From the NCBI GenBank assembly GCA_022592435.1, contig JABYQS010000028.1, positions 1-64,000 of the forward strand: 64,000 nt of DNA, read 5' to 3'. The position numbers and the translations under genes are program-made. The DNA is from Cerioporus squamosus (Eukaryota > Basidiomycota > Agaricomycetes > Polyporales > Polyporaceae). The notes beneath the pieces were generated by a model. It was not told the DNA's origin. It did no database searches and saw nothing but the letters and a program-made list of their open reading frames with translations. Every line of letters starts with the position of its first letter. The first letter of the stretch is position 1. Of this stretch, positions 32,235 to 43,708 are shown piece by piece.

Positions 32235-33814
32235 TCATTGCGACTCGGGGGACGATCTGGATTGATGACAGCCCCAAGAGACCGGATGAAGCTTGGCGTA
32301 TCGTCGTATGGGTTCATCGATATGTGCAACGGGTCGTCGGAGTCGACTCTGACGATCGTTTGGCTTGTCCTCCTGGAGACGCAGCAGGAAGCGCGACACG
32401 AGGATGGCCGTGATACTGTCGGGCACGAGCATTACAACAAACGACCGCAGCATTGAGAAAGGAGAGTGGAAGACGTACGGTCCGGTGAAGGCGGTGACAT
32501 AACTCACGCTGCTGCCATCGGCCTCCAGCTGTCCAGAGAGGGATCAGGACATGCATACAGGGGGATGGGGATAGTGAGATGACCGCAGGGGCTTACCGAG
32601 AGTACCGAGAGGAGGAGGTGAAGGCCGTTCAGCACAGATAAGACTCTGGTATAGATGGCCGGACGTGTCAGGGTTCCAACCGGTATCGCTGCGGAGTAAA
32701 CGCACATGAAGTAGATGGTCCCTGGGCGAGAATTAGACGTACTGAAGTAAGCCATGACAATCCAGAGGTAAGGAAGCTCAGGTATGGTTGCATACCATCT
32801 CGAAGGAGGATGTCCGACAGCGACAGTCTCTTCGACTGTCGTATACCTCTCAGAATGTCTCGGCTGCTGAGTTTTGTCCAGGTGATATAAGCGAGCAGAG
32901 TATCGGCAACGATGAGGGGTACCCGTGAACTGACTACGACTGTGCGGTTTCAAGATAAGTGCCCCATCCCGCGTAGCATACTTGGAACAACGTACGCCTG
33001 CCAAAGCGTCAGCGGGTTCTCAAGGAGCTACATAGAAGGCAGTCAAACCTCTGATCAAGGGCATTTGTTGTCTCGTCCGTCTGAACGCATCCGAAAGGCG
33101 GGAAATTCACTCCCGCGAGCCCATAGCCGTATTGGACCTGTGGTAGTGAGGGGTCAATGTCCGCTACGTGATCGCACAAGTCGTGGTCGACTCACCAGGT
33201 TAGCGCCTACGGGTGCGATAGTCAACGCAAGGACGAGGAAGCCGAGGATTCTGCTTTTGCTCAATACATATGCACGGAGGGAGGAGAAGACTGATCACAA
33301 GGCCTCAGATATTACCACACAGGAACGGAGAGCGCAGCTTACCTGCCCAAGGAATCATCTGAAGCACGGTGACTGCAGCGATTGCCTTTCGAAACGAGGA
33401 ACAGCTGCGAACATCCATCGTCATCACACGATATACTCAGTGTAGTACGGCAAGGGTTACACCGACCTCTGTAACACCGGGTCAGCGCCGACGCCCACAT
33501 GGGACTTAAGCTTTAGGATTCAGGTGGCTCACCTCATCCGAAGTGAACGGGTACGAGATCATCAATGGCAGAAGAGAGGCTAGCACAGAGAAACCCTTAT
33601 TCGCAAAAAATAAGAGCGGCGCCACGTTCCAACTGGCCGTCCGGAAGCACGCCACTTCTCGATCCAGTGTGGCGATGGCATCGTAAATGAAGAGAACTGC
33701 AGTGAGAAACGGTGAGATCGATACGTTGGATAAACCGGAAGTGGCATGAGCTAACCCGAGGATGACACACCAGAATAGTTGCCGGCGTAGCTGAGTAGAG
33801 AAGTCAGCGAACAT
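32235..33814 (-). CDS. DUF6533-like seven-helix membrane protein
   Basis: Several exons on the minus strand encode hydrophobic segments in the order typical of the basidiomycete DUF6533 family. The opening block has FIYDAIATLDREVACF followed by a membrane helix (LLFFANKGFSVLASLLPLMI). Later exons give AAVTVLQMIPW, LGFLVLALTIAPVGANL, a stretch with VARCCLLVADTLLAYITW, then LLRD-GTIYFMCVYSAAIPV, and a last exon with ITAILVSRFLLRLQE and a hydrophilic tail. Exon 1 is 33814-33533. The joint between exons 1 and 2 (33410-33533) could not be resolved in phase, so the exact model is uncertain. Function is unknown for the family; it belongs to a greatly expanded group in mushrooms. Confidence 0.65.
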
Positions 33815-34755
33815 GTTCTACTTTCCACGTCGCCTGGAAATTGCAACGTACAAGCTCTCGTATAGTGCTGCAAGCGCAGTGACAGCATCGGCGTCGGAGG
33901 ACATGGGCCGCGGTATTGCCAATTGTTGTTAACGTTCGGTATTGACTTTAAGGCTTGAGGGGTGGGCCTCATTCCCAACCATTTCGAAAGACCTTATACT
34001 CATGCTCGAGCTGGCGAAGGGCTGCGGTCAGTACATTCATGCGATGCGGCGCTGAGTTTTCAACAGTCGGCGAGATCTTGCCAACGTGCATACCAGGGGG
34101 ATCTGCCACACGGTGACTCCGACCAGATCGCGTCTTGTCGCGTGGGCCGCGTGGCTGGACAAGAAGGTTTCCTCATCGAAGCGCATTCTCCACTGACATG
34201 GGCTGGTCGAAGGGTACTGGCAGGTAACACCGGAGCTGGTTGGACCGGATGGGATGACGGCACGGGAGGGATGTGGGCATGCCTATTGTAGCAGCAGCAT
34301 GGACAGTCTGAAGGCGAGGTTATTGAGCGCGATGGACAAGTGGGCACGACATCGGACCGAGGTGACAACGGGTATACCACTCACATCTGGTTATCTTGAT
34401 GGGTGCGATACTTGGTGCAATAGATCACTTGGTGCAAGTCTGCCGCAGTAACTGAGTACTGCCCCCAACGACAACTCCGCAGGAAGGACAGTGAAGATAC
34501 TGTGAAAGGACTCGGAATAGGTGAGTAGAAAATGTACATGACTCACGAGCAAAGTTGCCTACCTGTTACTGATTAACCCTTTGACACTCATCTGGGCCGC
34601 TCGCGAGAATGTGAGCAATAGTATGTCGCGTACCTCCAGTAACAGCGGGCTGATGTTATAATGATAGCTATGTACGGCATTGCCAGATTATACCGATTAT
34701 TGTCCAAGGTCAGTACAAGTGGTACGTGAGAGACTGGGTTTCCTGCAGATGATAA
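33815..34755. other. Gene-free spacer
   Basis: Nothing supported as coding on either strand. Confidence 0.5.
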
Positions 34756-36189
34756 CTACAGGCGGAGCAGCACCTTCTTGCCGAAGCCCTGCTCCATCTT
34801 GACTAGGGTCTCGCGCAAACGCTGCGTAGCGGCTTCGTCGCTCGTCTCGCTGGAGAGGTCCAAGATCTCGTGCGCGGGTTCCTTGAGCTGTTCGCATATG
34901 GGAAGGACACACTTCAGCCACTTCTACACCGAGAGGGACTGGATGAAACGCAAACCTTCAAATCAGTGATGGTACGCATGAGCTCCTCACGTTCCTGCCG
35001 GGTGTGTTCATTGTACCAGCGATTCTGCCAGTAGCCATGGGCGGTGAGGTTCTTGAAGATGAACGCGGACGTGGGGAGCGAGAGAGGCTGCTTGGACATG
35101 GCGCCGTACGAGACGAGGTGCGCGTTGTCCCCCAGGAGGCGCGTCATGGCAGTTGTGTCTTTACCGCTAACGCAGTTCAGCATGAGACGAATTGGCTAGC
35201 GAATGAAGTGAGCACATGGGGCGTGGTACCGTGAGCCATAGCAGCTCACCCGGTCAGAGGTCCATTGCTTGACGTGCTTGGCGAGAGACTTGTCTCCCAG
35301 TGCATCGTACGTGAACACGTGTGTTGCACCGAGCTCAGTGAGGGATGCGATGAGATTGTCGAGGTCGGGTCTGTGTAGCTCAGTGATGTGAACTACCGTA
35401 CGTCGTCTTGACACACCTCTTGCGGACGAAGTTGATAGTCTTGACCCCCTTGCGAGCTGCAATCTGGATTACTGCCTGACCAACGGCACTGTTCGCGCCT
35501 GGCAGAGAATGAGAAGTTCAGCGTCGGTTGGCAGCAGGAGGGATCGGACGTACCGTTCTGTAGCACCCAGTCGCCCTCCTTGAGCTCGACGAAGTTATGC
35601 AGCATATTATACGCAGTTGGAGGGTTCACCTTAATTGAGAGAGCGTCGTTTCAGGATTCCTAGGGGACGGAGGAAGAGGATGGCTCACGATGATAGTAGC
35701 AGCGCTGACATCGCTCAGCCCGCTCGCAGGTAGCCTAATGACGTCCTGCGCTCGCAAAACGCGATGAGATGACCATGTGCCAAACTGCGGCTTGCCAACC
35801 ACGACGCGGTCGCCCTTCTGGAGGCCCTGTACCGCGCTTCCGACGTCAACTATTTCGGCCACACCTTCGTTGCCTCCGACGAAGACTTGCTGCCCCGAGA
35901 ACTCGAGCTGTGCAGGTTTCGCGGGGTACACTCCTTGCACAAGGTTGATGTCAGATGGGTTGATGGGTGAGAGGTGGAAGCGTATGGTCACTGCATCCGA
36001 AGGAGGCGGGGGCAGGGGATCGTATGATTGTATTCGGAGGACGTCTGCGGGGTTGCCAGTTTCCGTGTAGACAACGGCCCTGTGGGCGAGGCGAGCGGAA
36101 GAAGTCGAGAATGCATACGCGCGTATAAGCAATCTGAGTTGCGCGCAAGGACGCGTCAATCGTGTTGCAGACTGGCGTAGCAGCGACAT
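34756..36189 (-). CDS. ETR1: Mitochondrial trans-2-enoyl-CoA/ACP reductase (ETR1/MECR type)
   Basis: Last step of mitochondrial type II fatty-acid synthesis, using NADPH; the pathway feeds lipoic acid production. Six exons on the minus strand (36189-35689, 35629-35554, 35498-35417, 35370-35250, 35195-34956, 34923-34756) give 395 residues with every phase kept. The presequence is Arg-rich (MSLLRQSATRLTRPCAQLRL). The medium-chain reductase fold follows: INPSDINLVQGVYP with the catalytic-region Asn, GGNEGVAEIVDVG, the nucleotide-binding turn NGANSAVGQAVIQIAA, and the substrate segment with KNLTAHGYWQNRWY. It is head-to-head with TIM44, 221 bp apart. General quinone oxidoreductase is less likely, because the GYWQNRW segment is typical of the MECR group. 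Confidence 0.93.
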
Positions 36190-36232
36190 GAGTACTTGAG
36201 TACCGAGTACTGAGTACTGAGTACCGTGTACC
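36190..36232. repeat. Clustered GAGTACT/GAGTACC words
   Basis: Five near-copies of a 7-base word (GAGTACT, or GAGTACC) occur in about 43 bp immediately before the ETR1 start codon. Possible protein-binding sites or slipped repeats. Confidence 0.6.
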
Positions 36233-36410
36233 TCGTCCGAGTCGACAACTTACCCGGAGTCCTGCGATGACGTCTACGAAACCCTAACCCGCTCGCGTGG
36301 TAGCGCTAGTCACGTGCAGCCCGGGCGCCTACTTCCAGAATCTTTGCCAGGACGCTACGAAAGCAGTCGGTCACCGACGTCTCCGACCACTCCCTTCCTC
36401 CTCGTCCACC
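36190..36410. promoter_or_regulatory. Shared divergent promoter of ETR1 and TIM44, with a telobox-like word
   Basis: The 221 bp between the two start codons contains the GAGTACT cluster on the ETR1 side and AAACCCTAACCC near 36280, the sequence of a telobox (two telomere-type units). Teloboxes occur in promoters of growth and translation genes in several eukaryotes. Binding here is inferred only. Confidence 0.45.
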
Positions 36411-38065
36411 ATGCTTCCTCGTCATCTTCGCCGTGCGGTCGTGACCCCCGCCGCACCCGCTCAAATCCGCGCGCTCCTGCTCAGCAGACAGCGTGCGGTA
36501 CCTCTTGCATTCCACCCAGCCCTCTCTGCCGGAACACCCTCCGCGTCATTCCATTCCTCCGCGCGTCGACAGAGTAACGAACCTCCCAAGTCCCCGTTCC
36601 AGACATTCGTGGAGGTGCTCAGAGACGAGCTGAGGAAGAACCGGGAGCTGCAGGACAACGTCAAGCAGCTGCAAGGAGATGTGGAGAAGTTCCAGGACTC
36701 GGAGGCCATGAAGCGTGCCAAGGAGGCATATGAGCGTGCAAGGGTACGTGCCCTCCGTCAATCGTGATAGCCTGTGATAGCTGACTGCTCTGCAATTGTG
36801 CAGTTGACGTCTAGCATCAAGGAGAACCCTCGACTGCGTGCGGCGGCCGAGGAGCTCCGAAAGGCTGGCATCAAGGTCGGAGACGCGGTCGGGGAGGCCT
36901 TGAAGACGATGGAGGAGAGTGAGCTCATGCGCGCAGTGCGTCTCTATCAATGATACCACTGCGTGTGTTGTTGACTGTGCGCTGTCCAGATATCCCGAGC
37001 CTCCGCTGCTGTGTCATCGACGATCGAGAAGACGACCGAGCCAATACGCAACACAGCCGCGTATAAGTCACTGTCAGAAACGATCGCGGACGCGCTGGAC
37101 GACAGCGGGAGCGCGAAGCACGCTGGCTTCGAGGAGAAGGAGCTGCGGCGGAAACGTCGCAACTGCGTCTCGAGAAGGCCGGTAAGAACAGCATCGGCAT
37201 TCGCACGAAGGCGAACCCCGAGGCCGGACAGGCCATGGTTCTCCACAAGGACTCCCCACGGCAGGAGAAGTGGAACGAGTTGAAGGAGAAGAGCCGATAT
37301 TCCGCTCGCTCGCGGACCTGAAGCAGCAGTACGATGAGAGCGAGAACCCGGTCATCTCGTCTTTGCGAAGCGTCACGCAGACGATCGGCAGCTGGTTCGA
37401 CGAGAACGAGAGCGCGCAGGTGCAGCGGCTTATGAAGGCGATCGATCCCACGTTCAACATGGAGAGCTTTGAGCGCGAGCTCCGGGAGTACATCGTGCCG
37501 GAGGTCGTGGACGCGTACCTCAGTGCGGACCGGGAGGCTTTGCAAGCATGGTGCGGAGAGGCGGTGAGTACCTCTACTCCATGCACTTCGCGTACATGTG
37601 TTTACGCGTCACGTTGGCAGACGTATAATGTTCTGTGGGCAACTATGGAGCAGTACTTGAAGCAGGGCCTCGTCAGCGACAGCAAGGTCCTGGACATCCG
37701 GCAAGTAGATGTGAGTAGCAGGTTGGTGCGTTTGCAGATGCAGTCGCTGAGTCGTTCGACAGGTCTCTACTGGCAAGATTCTCGAGAACAACGTTCCGGT
37801 GTTTGTCATCACGTTCGCGACGCAGGAAATGCTCCTCTTCCGGAACCCCAAGACGGGCGAGATTGTCGTCGGTGCGGAGGACCGTGTCGAGCAGTGTCAC
37901 TACGCTGCTGTCATCACCCGACTGGAGGAAGAGCTCGATAACGAGCTCACAGGTGGCTGGAAGATCATCGAGGTGAGTGGCCGCGCGCGCTCTTCTGCCG
38001 TCCGCGCAATGACTCACTGTTTCTTGTTGCAGATGGGAAGGAGATCCGCCCGCCAGTACCTCTGA
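36411..38065 (+). CDS. TIM44: TIM44, mitochondrial import motor subunit, with two one-base frameshifts
   Basis: Matrix-side anchor that recruits mtHsp70 to the TIM23 channel. Six exons (36411-36743, 36804-36935, 36990-37563, 37621-37710, 37763-37972, 38033-38065). A presequence (LPRHLRRAVVTPAAPAQIRA) is followed by FHSSARRQ, a coiled coil (ELRKNRELQDNVKQL) and the C-terminal Tim44 domain (DPTFNMESFERELREYIVPE, then YNVLWATMEQYLKQG, and VITFATQEMLLFRNPKTGEI), ending RRSARQYL. In exon 3 the frame moves by one base near 37160 and again near 37295. Adding one C at each place makes a continuous 457-residue protein with a good family fit. The start is the ATG of MLPRH; the open frame extends 38 codons further up but that part is not protein-like. 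Confidence 0.88.
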
Positions 38066-38842
38066 TCCCGGTCCCTCGCTGCGCATATCCCCCCGCACCC
38101 CTCCCGGCCTCTTGCTCAAAAGTTGCTATCGCCGCCCACTGCACTACCGCACTAATCGACACGCATTGCATGACCCTACTCACTTACGTCGCACTGACAC
38201 CCCCCACCGCTCACGCTCATATACATATTCTAAGTACTGTACTCACTCGTAATGCTGAGCTCCGACGCCATGTAATGTTGGACAGTAGACAGTGCGCGAC
38301 GGCCTTCTTGGAGTAGGGTATTACGCTAATGCTATTCTAGAGGAAACCATCATCACACCTACCAGGGAGCTCGAGCTCGTTCGGAGTGAGGTGGCCGGGA
38401 ATGGTACATACGAATGGAAACCATCTTGACCTGCGACACTTTCCGCTTGCCCTCGCTCAGGACAGCCTTCTGGGAGTGCTACCCGTACAGGCAGCCCACG
38501 ATCCGACAAGGGAACGCAGACTGAGACAACCGCCTATATCAACACGTCCATCCCCGTACGCTAAAGAAAGGGATCGATTGTCATCCCTCTTCCTGTTATC
38601 ATTATGGTCGGCAACGGAGACTACATACGCTATGGTCTGACTGCGGACGGAACACGACATGTAGCGTCAAAGTACTGAATTACGGTAATGCATTATAGAG
38701 GGTCATTGATACATCTAGAACATAGAACTTTTGAGCGTGCGTGGTCATCGTCATCGTCAGAGAGGTGATATAATGCCGGGTACAGCCAATGCCATACCGA
38801 CTGATCTATGGAGGCAAGAAGAGAGAGATGCGCGGACGAACG
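38066..38842. other. Convergent intergenic region
   Basis: 3' regions of TIM44 and CYC3. No supported gene. Confidence 0.5.
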
Positions 38843-39784
38843 TCAGTGCGCGCCCTGATTCCGGGCACTGTTCTCGCGGAACGATGCCCAAACGTCCTCC
38901 GTCGCGGCCGCTATCCTTTGTTTGATGCTGCCGACGCTGTCCAGCGCCGGACGGACATCCAAAGAGAAGACTGGGGAACCGTCGGGCTCCGGGGGCGCAG
39001 AGTAGTAGTCGATCACGTAGCGGACCTCTTCGCCTCCGCGTCTGCGGACTATCCAGTCATGCCGATCGAAAGGCGGCTCGGTGCTATGGGTTCTGCGTCA
39101 GCTTGGACTGTACAGAGACGATTGGCGGGATGGAGCACATACTTGAAGCGGGCGGGAAGTAGCCAACCAGCGAACAGCCAGAAGCGTGCCTTGGGCGAGA
39201 GCTCGCCAGGTCGTCCCTTGAACCGTGCCAATTGGGGCTGAACTTCGCTGTTCCACGCCGTATCTGTATTAGCACCGCTGCGACTCTCAGAGAGTGCAAA
39301 AGAACAACGACGCACGGATTCTCTTGCGCTCCCACTTGAGGATCTCCTGCCACGCCTGCTCGTTGAGGAAGTTGTGGATCTGGACCATCGTCTCGACGTG
39401 CTCCTCAGGTGTCTCCCATCCCTTACGTGCGAGTGCGTTATAGAACTGCTGCGGGGACGGGTACTCCCACTTGCTGCCCTCGTCGCGCGGAATCGTCGAT
39501 GTCTCGCGCTCCGTCGGGAGAGCGGCCGCTTGGTGCACGGCGGGTGCCTGCGAAAGCGTCGGCATCTGGTTCAGAGGATTAATCCCCTCGTGCTCGATGG
39601 GGCATTGTGCAGGGGCTTGTGCTGAAGCAGAGGTGGAGGGCTTGTCGTGCTCTATTGGGCACTTGGCTGGCCCGGAGGAGGAGGCGGCGGCGGCGGATGG
39701 GTGCGAGGCGGAGTGGTCAACTGGACAGCGTGCTGGCGTCGCGGCGGGGGCGGAGGAGACGGACTGCGATGCTGTCTGACCCAT
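38843..39784 (-). CDS. CYC3: Cytochrome c heme lyase (holocytochrome c synthase)
   Basis: Intermembrane-space enzyme that attaches heme to apocytochrome c. Three exons on the minus strand (39784-39316, 39263-39143, 39083-38843) give 276 residues. The N-terminus has Cys-Pro heme motifs: ARCPVDH, AKCPIEH and AQCPIEH, three in all. The core has [20 protein letters not shown] and [19 protein letters not shown], with the conserved His that ligates heme. Next come [16 protein letters not shown] and a third exon with [20 protein letters not shown] and [14 protein letters not shown]. The two introns use the second of two possible AG sites each; the choices are fixed by phase and family fit. The C-terminus ends in a short polar tail. 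Confidence 0.93.
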
Positions 39785-40430
39785 GGCGTCGAAGGTGGTA
39801 TGTCAGTCTGCAAGCGAGCCTTCTGTTGCGGATGAAGGAAACAGAGGAAGGTGAATAAAGAGAATGAGAGGGTCGGGATTGGGTGACAGCGAGACGGAGG
39901 TGCACGGAGGCGCGGCTCTCGAACACGGAACCGGGCTTGCTACCTGAAGCGCCTCGCCTCGCGTCCAACACTCTCCGGCTCGACTCACGCGGCCAGCTCA
40001 TCACCCAAAATCGAAGCGCTGAGTGCGTCTGCCGTGTTCAATTCGTACACTTGCTTTTAGTGCCCAGTGCCTACGGCACGGTCAAGGACATTGAGCTCTG
40101 ATTTCTTGAGCCTAGATGTATCTTGCAGCGACCAACAATGCTCTGTACCTTACAGACCACAGTTCTGTCTTTGTCTACATAACTGGCATTCGCGCGAGCA
40201 AACTTGCCTAATCATTGCCATATGTTCCAGAGGTTATATTAGTCCGGTGGTACGACTACAACATGCGACACATGCAAGGAGTGAACACGATGTGGGATCC
40301 TGTGGATGCAACGATACAAATGGCAAGTGCGGCATGCAACAAACGAGGCGTATAGACGTGATGACGTGCGAAGATGAATAGGATAGATAGAGCGAAAAGT
40401 GCAAGCGACAGTTGACGGCAGTGGTCATGG
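39785..40430. other. Intergenic region
   Basis: CYC3 promoter and the 3' side of the next minus-strand gene. No gene supported. Confidence 0.5.
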
Positions 40431-42477
40431 TCATGGGCTCTCGAGCTCGCGGCCGACTCCTCCAAAGAGCGGTTGCACGGGGTATTGCGACGCTGCTTTC
40501 AGAGGATTGAACATGCTGGAGTAGCCACTCAACGCGAGCGGGTCCGGCGGCACATCCGAGGGCATCTGAATAGGGAGGGAGGCTGAGGGAGGCGGTGACA
40601 TTGCGAAGGGATCCCGTTCTGGAGCCAGAGGCGATTCAGCGGACATCCCGGATAGATGAAGGGCAGAGAGCGTGGCGTCAATAGAGCCTGTCCCTGCTGT
40701 TCGTCTTCCGAAAGGTCGTAGAGTCGACGGCAACGCGGCCGCACGTGAGGTACCATCCTTGTTCTTGAACATGCTGGTGAACATCTTCTTGAACTTCACC
40801 GATGATGTGGGGAAGCGGGACTTGTCACCCTTGTCGGAGGTGATTGACTGTCGCGGTGACGAGCGAGGTGACGACGAGGTAGTGAAGGACGAGCGAGGAA
40901 GGGCGGAGAAGATGGAAGAAACGGAACTCGATGCGGAATGACTCGATGGTGAACGTGGGCTGTCCAACGTTAGCGATGGTGGCCTAGCTCGAGGGAAGGA
41001 CTTCCCGCCAAATCCGACTGGAGAAGAGAGCGGCCGCGGGATGGCGCTTTGTCCCGAAGTCGGTCGTGGACGGGCGGTGTCTGATGTCTGAGGGCAATCG
41101 TGAGCATGGTTCATGACAACAGAATCACAATGGACGGACCTGTGCCTGTCCACCCTCTTCGCCAAACGAGAACTCCACAATGCTCTTCGCAGACCAGTCG
41201 TCCCCAGCAGGACTCTCCTGTACGTGGGCCATGGTAAGTGAGCACGCTGCGTCAGACAAATGGATGATGCGCGAGGACTCACCGCTACATCTCCGTAAAT
41301 GACATATGCCCGATGCTTCTTCACTGTCTCATCTCTTCCTCCTGAAGTCGGGCTGTCTTTCGACGTCACCCGCTCAGTGAACCTCCCGACCGCTCCCATG
41401 CTTTGCATCCTTGATCGCGGCTGCAGATTGGCTTGTAGCAGAACAGCATCGTTCGTAGAAAGCTTGAGAGAGGGTGGCCGTTCGCGTGGGGGTCGCTGCC
41501 CTACAGGCGATGGTGGCACGGCAGCCTCCAGCTCCGCCATGGCCTCTACGATCTCAAACTCCGGGATGGTCGCTGCAGACGCCAGCACCTCCTGCATCTC
41601 CTGCTCGGAGAAAGATGCACGAGGGAATGACCGGACGGGTAGAGAGGAGCGCTCCGTATCGCCGATGAGGAGCGCCTCCACGAATTCGCTGAACTGCATG
41701 AGCTCAAGCGCGACTTCGGTGCAGTCGCCGACGAACAGGTTCAGCGCCTCGATGAACCAGAACACGGTGTCTTCGTCCATCTCCGGGGAAGGATCAACTA
41801 CGCTTGCTCGTGATAGGACGGATTCTAGCCCGGAGAACTGGTCAATTGCTGCAGCGAGCTGGTCAATGACCTCTCGCATGCTGAAGACCTCCTGCTCGAG
41901 CGGGGAGTACTCCGGGAATTCCGCGGGACTGTAGACCGCGGTGTTGATAACAGGAAGGCCGAGGTGGTCCTCATCGTACTCACAGGAACCCACGTTCTCT
42001 GTCAACCCCATGATTGTATCTCGACTTCCAGAGGGACGAGGAGGGACATTCAGAGCCGGGGGTCGATGTGGGGTGGGCTCCTTGACGAGCGGGATGTTAT
42101 TGGGAGGGACGAAGTTCGCAGTAGATACCGGCAGGCTTATTGACCGGTTATGTGAGGGCGTGGAGGGAGAGCGGGGATATCCCCCGGGGGAAGTCACATC
42201 TTCGGAGACGTAGCAGTCGTAGATCCATAGGTCGTCCATGGTCTCGGCATTTGAGGGACCTGCCCCCGCATCCTTCCAAGTACCATATGGGCTCGTAGGT
42301 CCCACTGGGGCCGAGTGCGTTGCGTGAGTTGGACACGACAATTGCGACAGAAATGAAGGACGCACTTGGAGACCTCTGGCCTGGGTAGCGCCCATATCCA
42401 AAGCGCGCCCGGTATGGGCTGCTACTACTCAGCTCCTCCGACTCGTTGATGGGCGAAAGGATAGCCAGCCCAGGCAT
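40431..42477 (-). CDS. Ser/Pro-rich hypothetical protein
   Basis: Four exons on the minus strand (42477-42429, 42364-41283, 41217-41140, 41087-40431) give 621 residues. The first intron resolves an apparent frame change near the start. Most of the chain is low-complexity Ser/Pro-rich (e.g. SPRSSPRQSITSDKGDKSRF). One ordered, acidic, helical block lies at about residues 165-275 (REVIDQLAAAIDQFSGLESV, then DTVFWFIEALNLFVGDCTEV). A basic Phe/Lys segment (SVKFKKMFTSMFKNKDGTS) near residue 500 could bind membrane or protein. No known domain is recognised. The many Ser-Pro sites suggest kinase regulation, but this is inference. Confidence 0.75.
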
Positions 42478-43708
42478 GGTTAGAATCCGAGTACGTAGTG
42501 TGTGGAACGGAGATCGTCAGAACGAAGTCGTGCTGGAACTTTGAGTTTCTTGATGATTCGCCCTTGCAGTGGAGGCGCCGCGGCCCGCAGGAGGGAGTGA
42601 CGATTAAGGTTGTAGTGAGTTTTGATGGTGTGCTGCTGGCCTCAGACCGAGCCAACCCGCACAAAGAAGATGACAGAAAGGGAGAAACGCGTCTGAAACT
42701 CGAAAGTGCGAAACGGCGGAGAGCAGACAGAGGGCGAGGAGGCGCGATACCGTCCGGTCGTTGCGGTCTTCGCCGCCTCGGTGGTTATAAGGAGATGGTC
42801 GAGGAGGCGATTGACGCCAAATCATGACTTTGATGGAATCAGTTCGCGCAGTGTCATGTCTTCCGTCCCGAACGTCATCGTGGCGAAGTTCTGCAACGCG
42901 ACAGATGTCGAAACGGGCATTGAGCCAACTTCCAAGGGAGCGGCCGCAAGCATCAAGCTACGAGATCATCGCTTTCAGTGGCTATAAGCACATTCATCGC
43001 CGTACTCACTTCGACTCGAAAAATCCCTCCAGGGTTCGTCTGCACTGGACATGAGGCATCCCTCAGTCTTCAGGCGCGGTGATAGGCTAGCTGTTAGTGC
43101 GCATCCTAATCCTTCGATCATAACAGAGAAGACCAGGATAGTGGAAGCTGGGGCGCGAGAACTGAATCGCCTGCCGCAGTGAGACCGAGCAAAGTGCTCC
43201 ACCCGGGCTATGCGGAGGGACAACGAGCAGCGACCCGAGCGTATGTACATAGCGCGACGTCGGCGTTGTCGCATTGTGCAGGTCATGGTCATGGTCAGTA
43301 GTCGAGAGCAGTGTCGCCGGAAACAGCTTGCGTATGGGCGTCAGCGCACGGAGCGCTCACTAATACGCAAACGTACCGTGCAACTGTACTAAGTTCTACT
43401 AAGTTATAGTTGAGTTACAGGTCGATGATCCACTGGGCCTCCAGCGGGGAACAGAGGGCGGACATTGACCTCGAGACGGATCGCAGCTTGCAATCGGCCA
43501 CGCTATGAATAAGCAATGTGCCTGCGACCTCGGAAACAAGGGGGAACTCTATTAGCATCGAACCATGAACGATCACAGGGCACCTTCCAAGCGCAGATGA
43601 TATTGGGAAGTATGTAAGATATGCTGCTGCCAATGAGACCACGGTGCAATGATCAAGAATACGAGTATACCACCGAGTGAGAGACAGGATACCCGTGGCG
43701 TAAGGAGG
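42478..43708. other. Gene-free region (1.2 kb)
   Basis: Upstream region of the Ser/Pro-rich gene and 3' region of NUP53. No coding region is supported. Confidence 0.5.

Noticed and set aside
36275..36290. Telomere-type units AAACCCTAACCC
   Set aside because: Only about two units, inside an ordinary promoter between two genes; not a telomere or an interstitial telomeric array.
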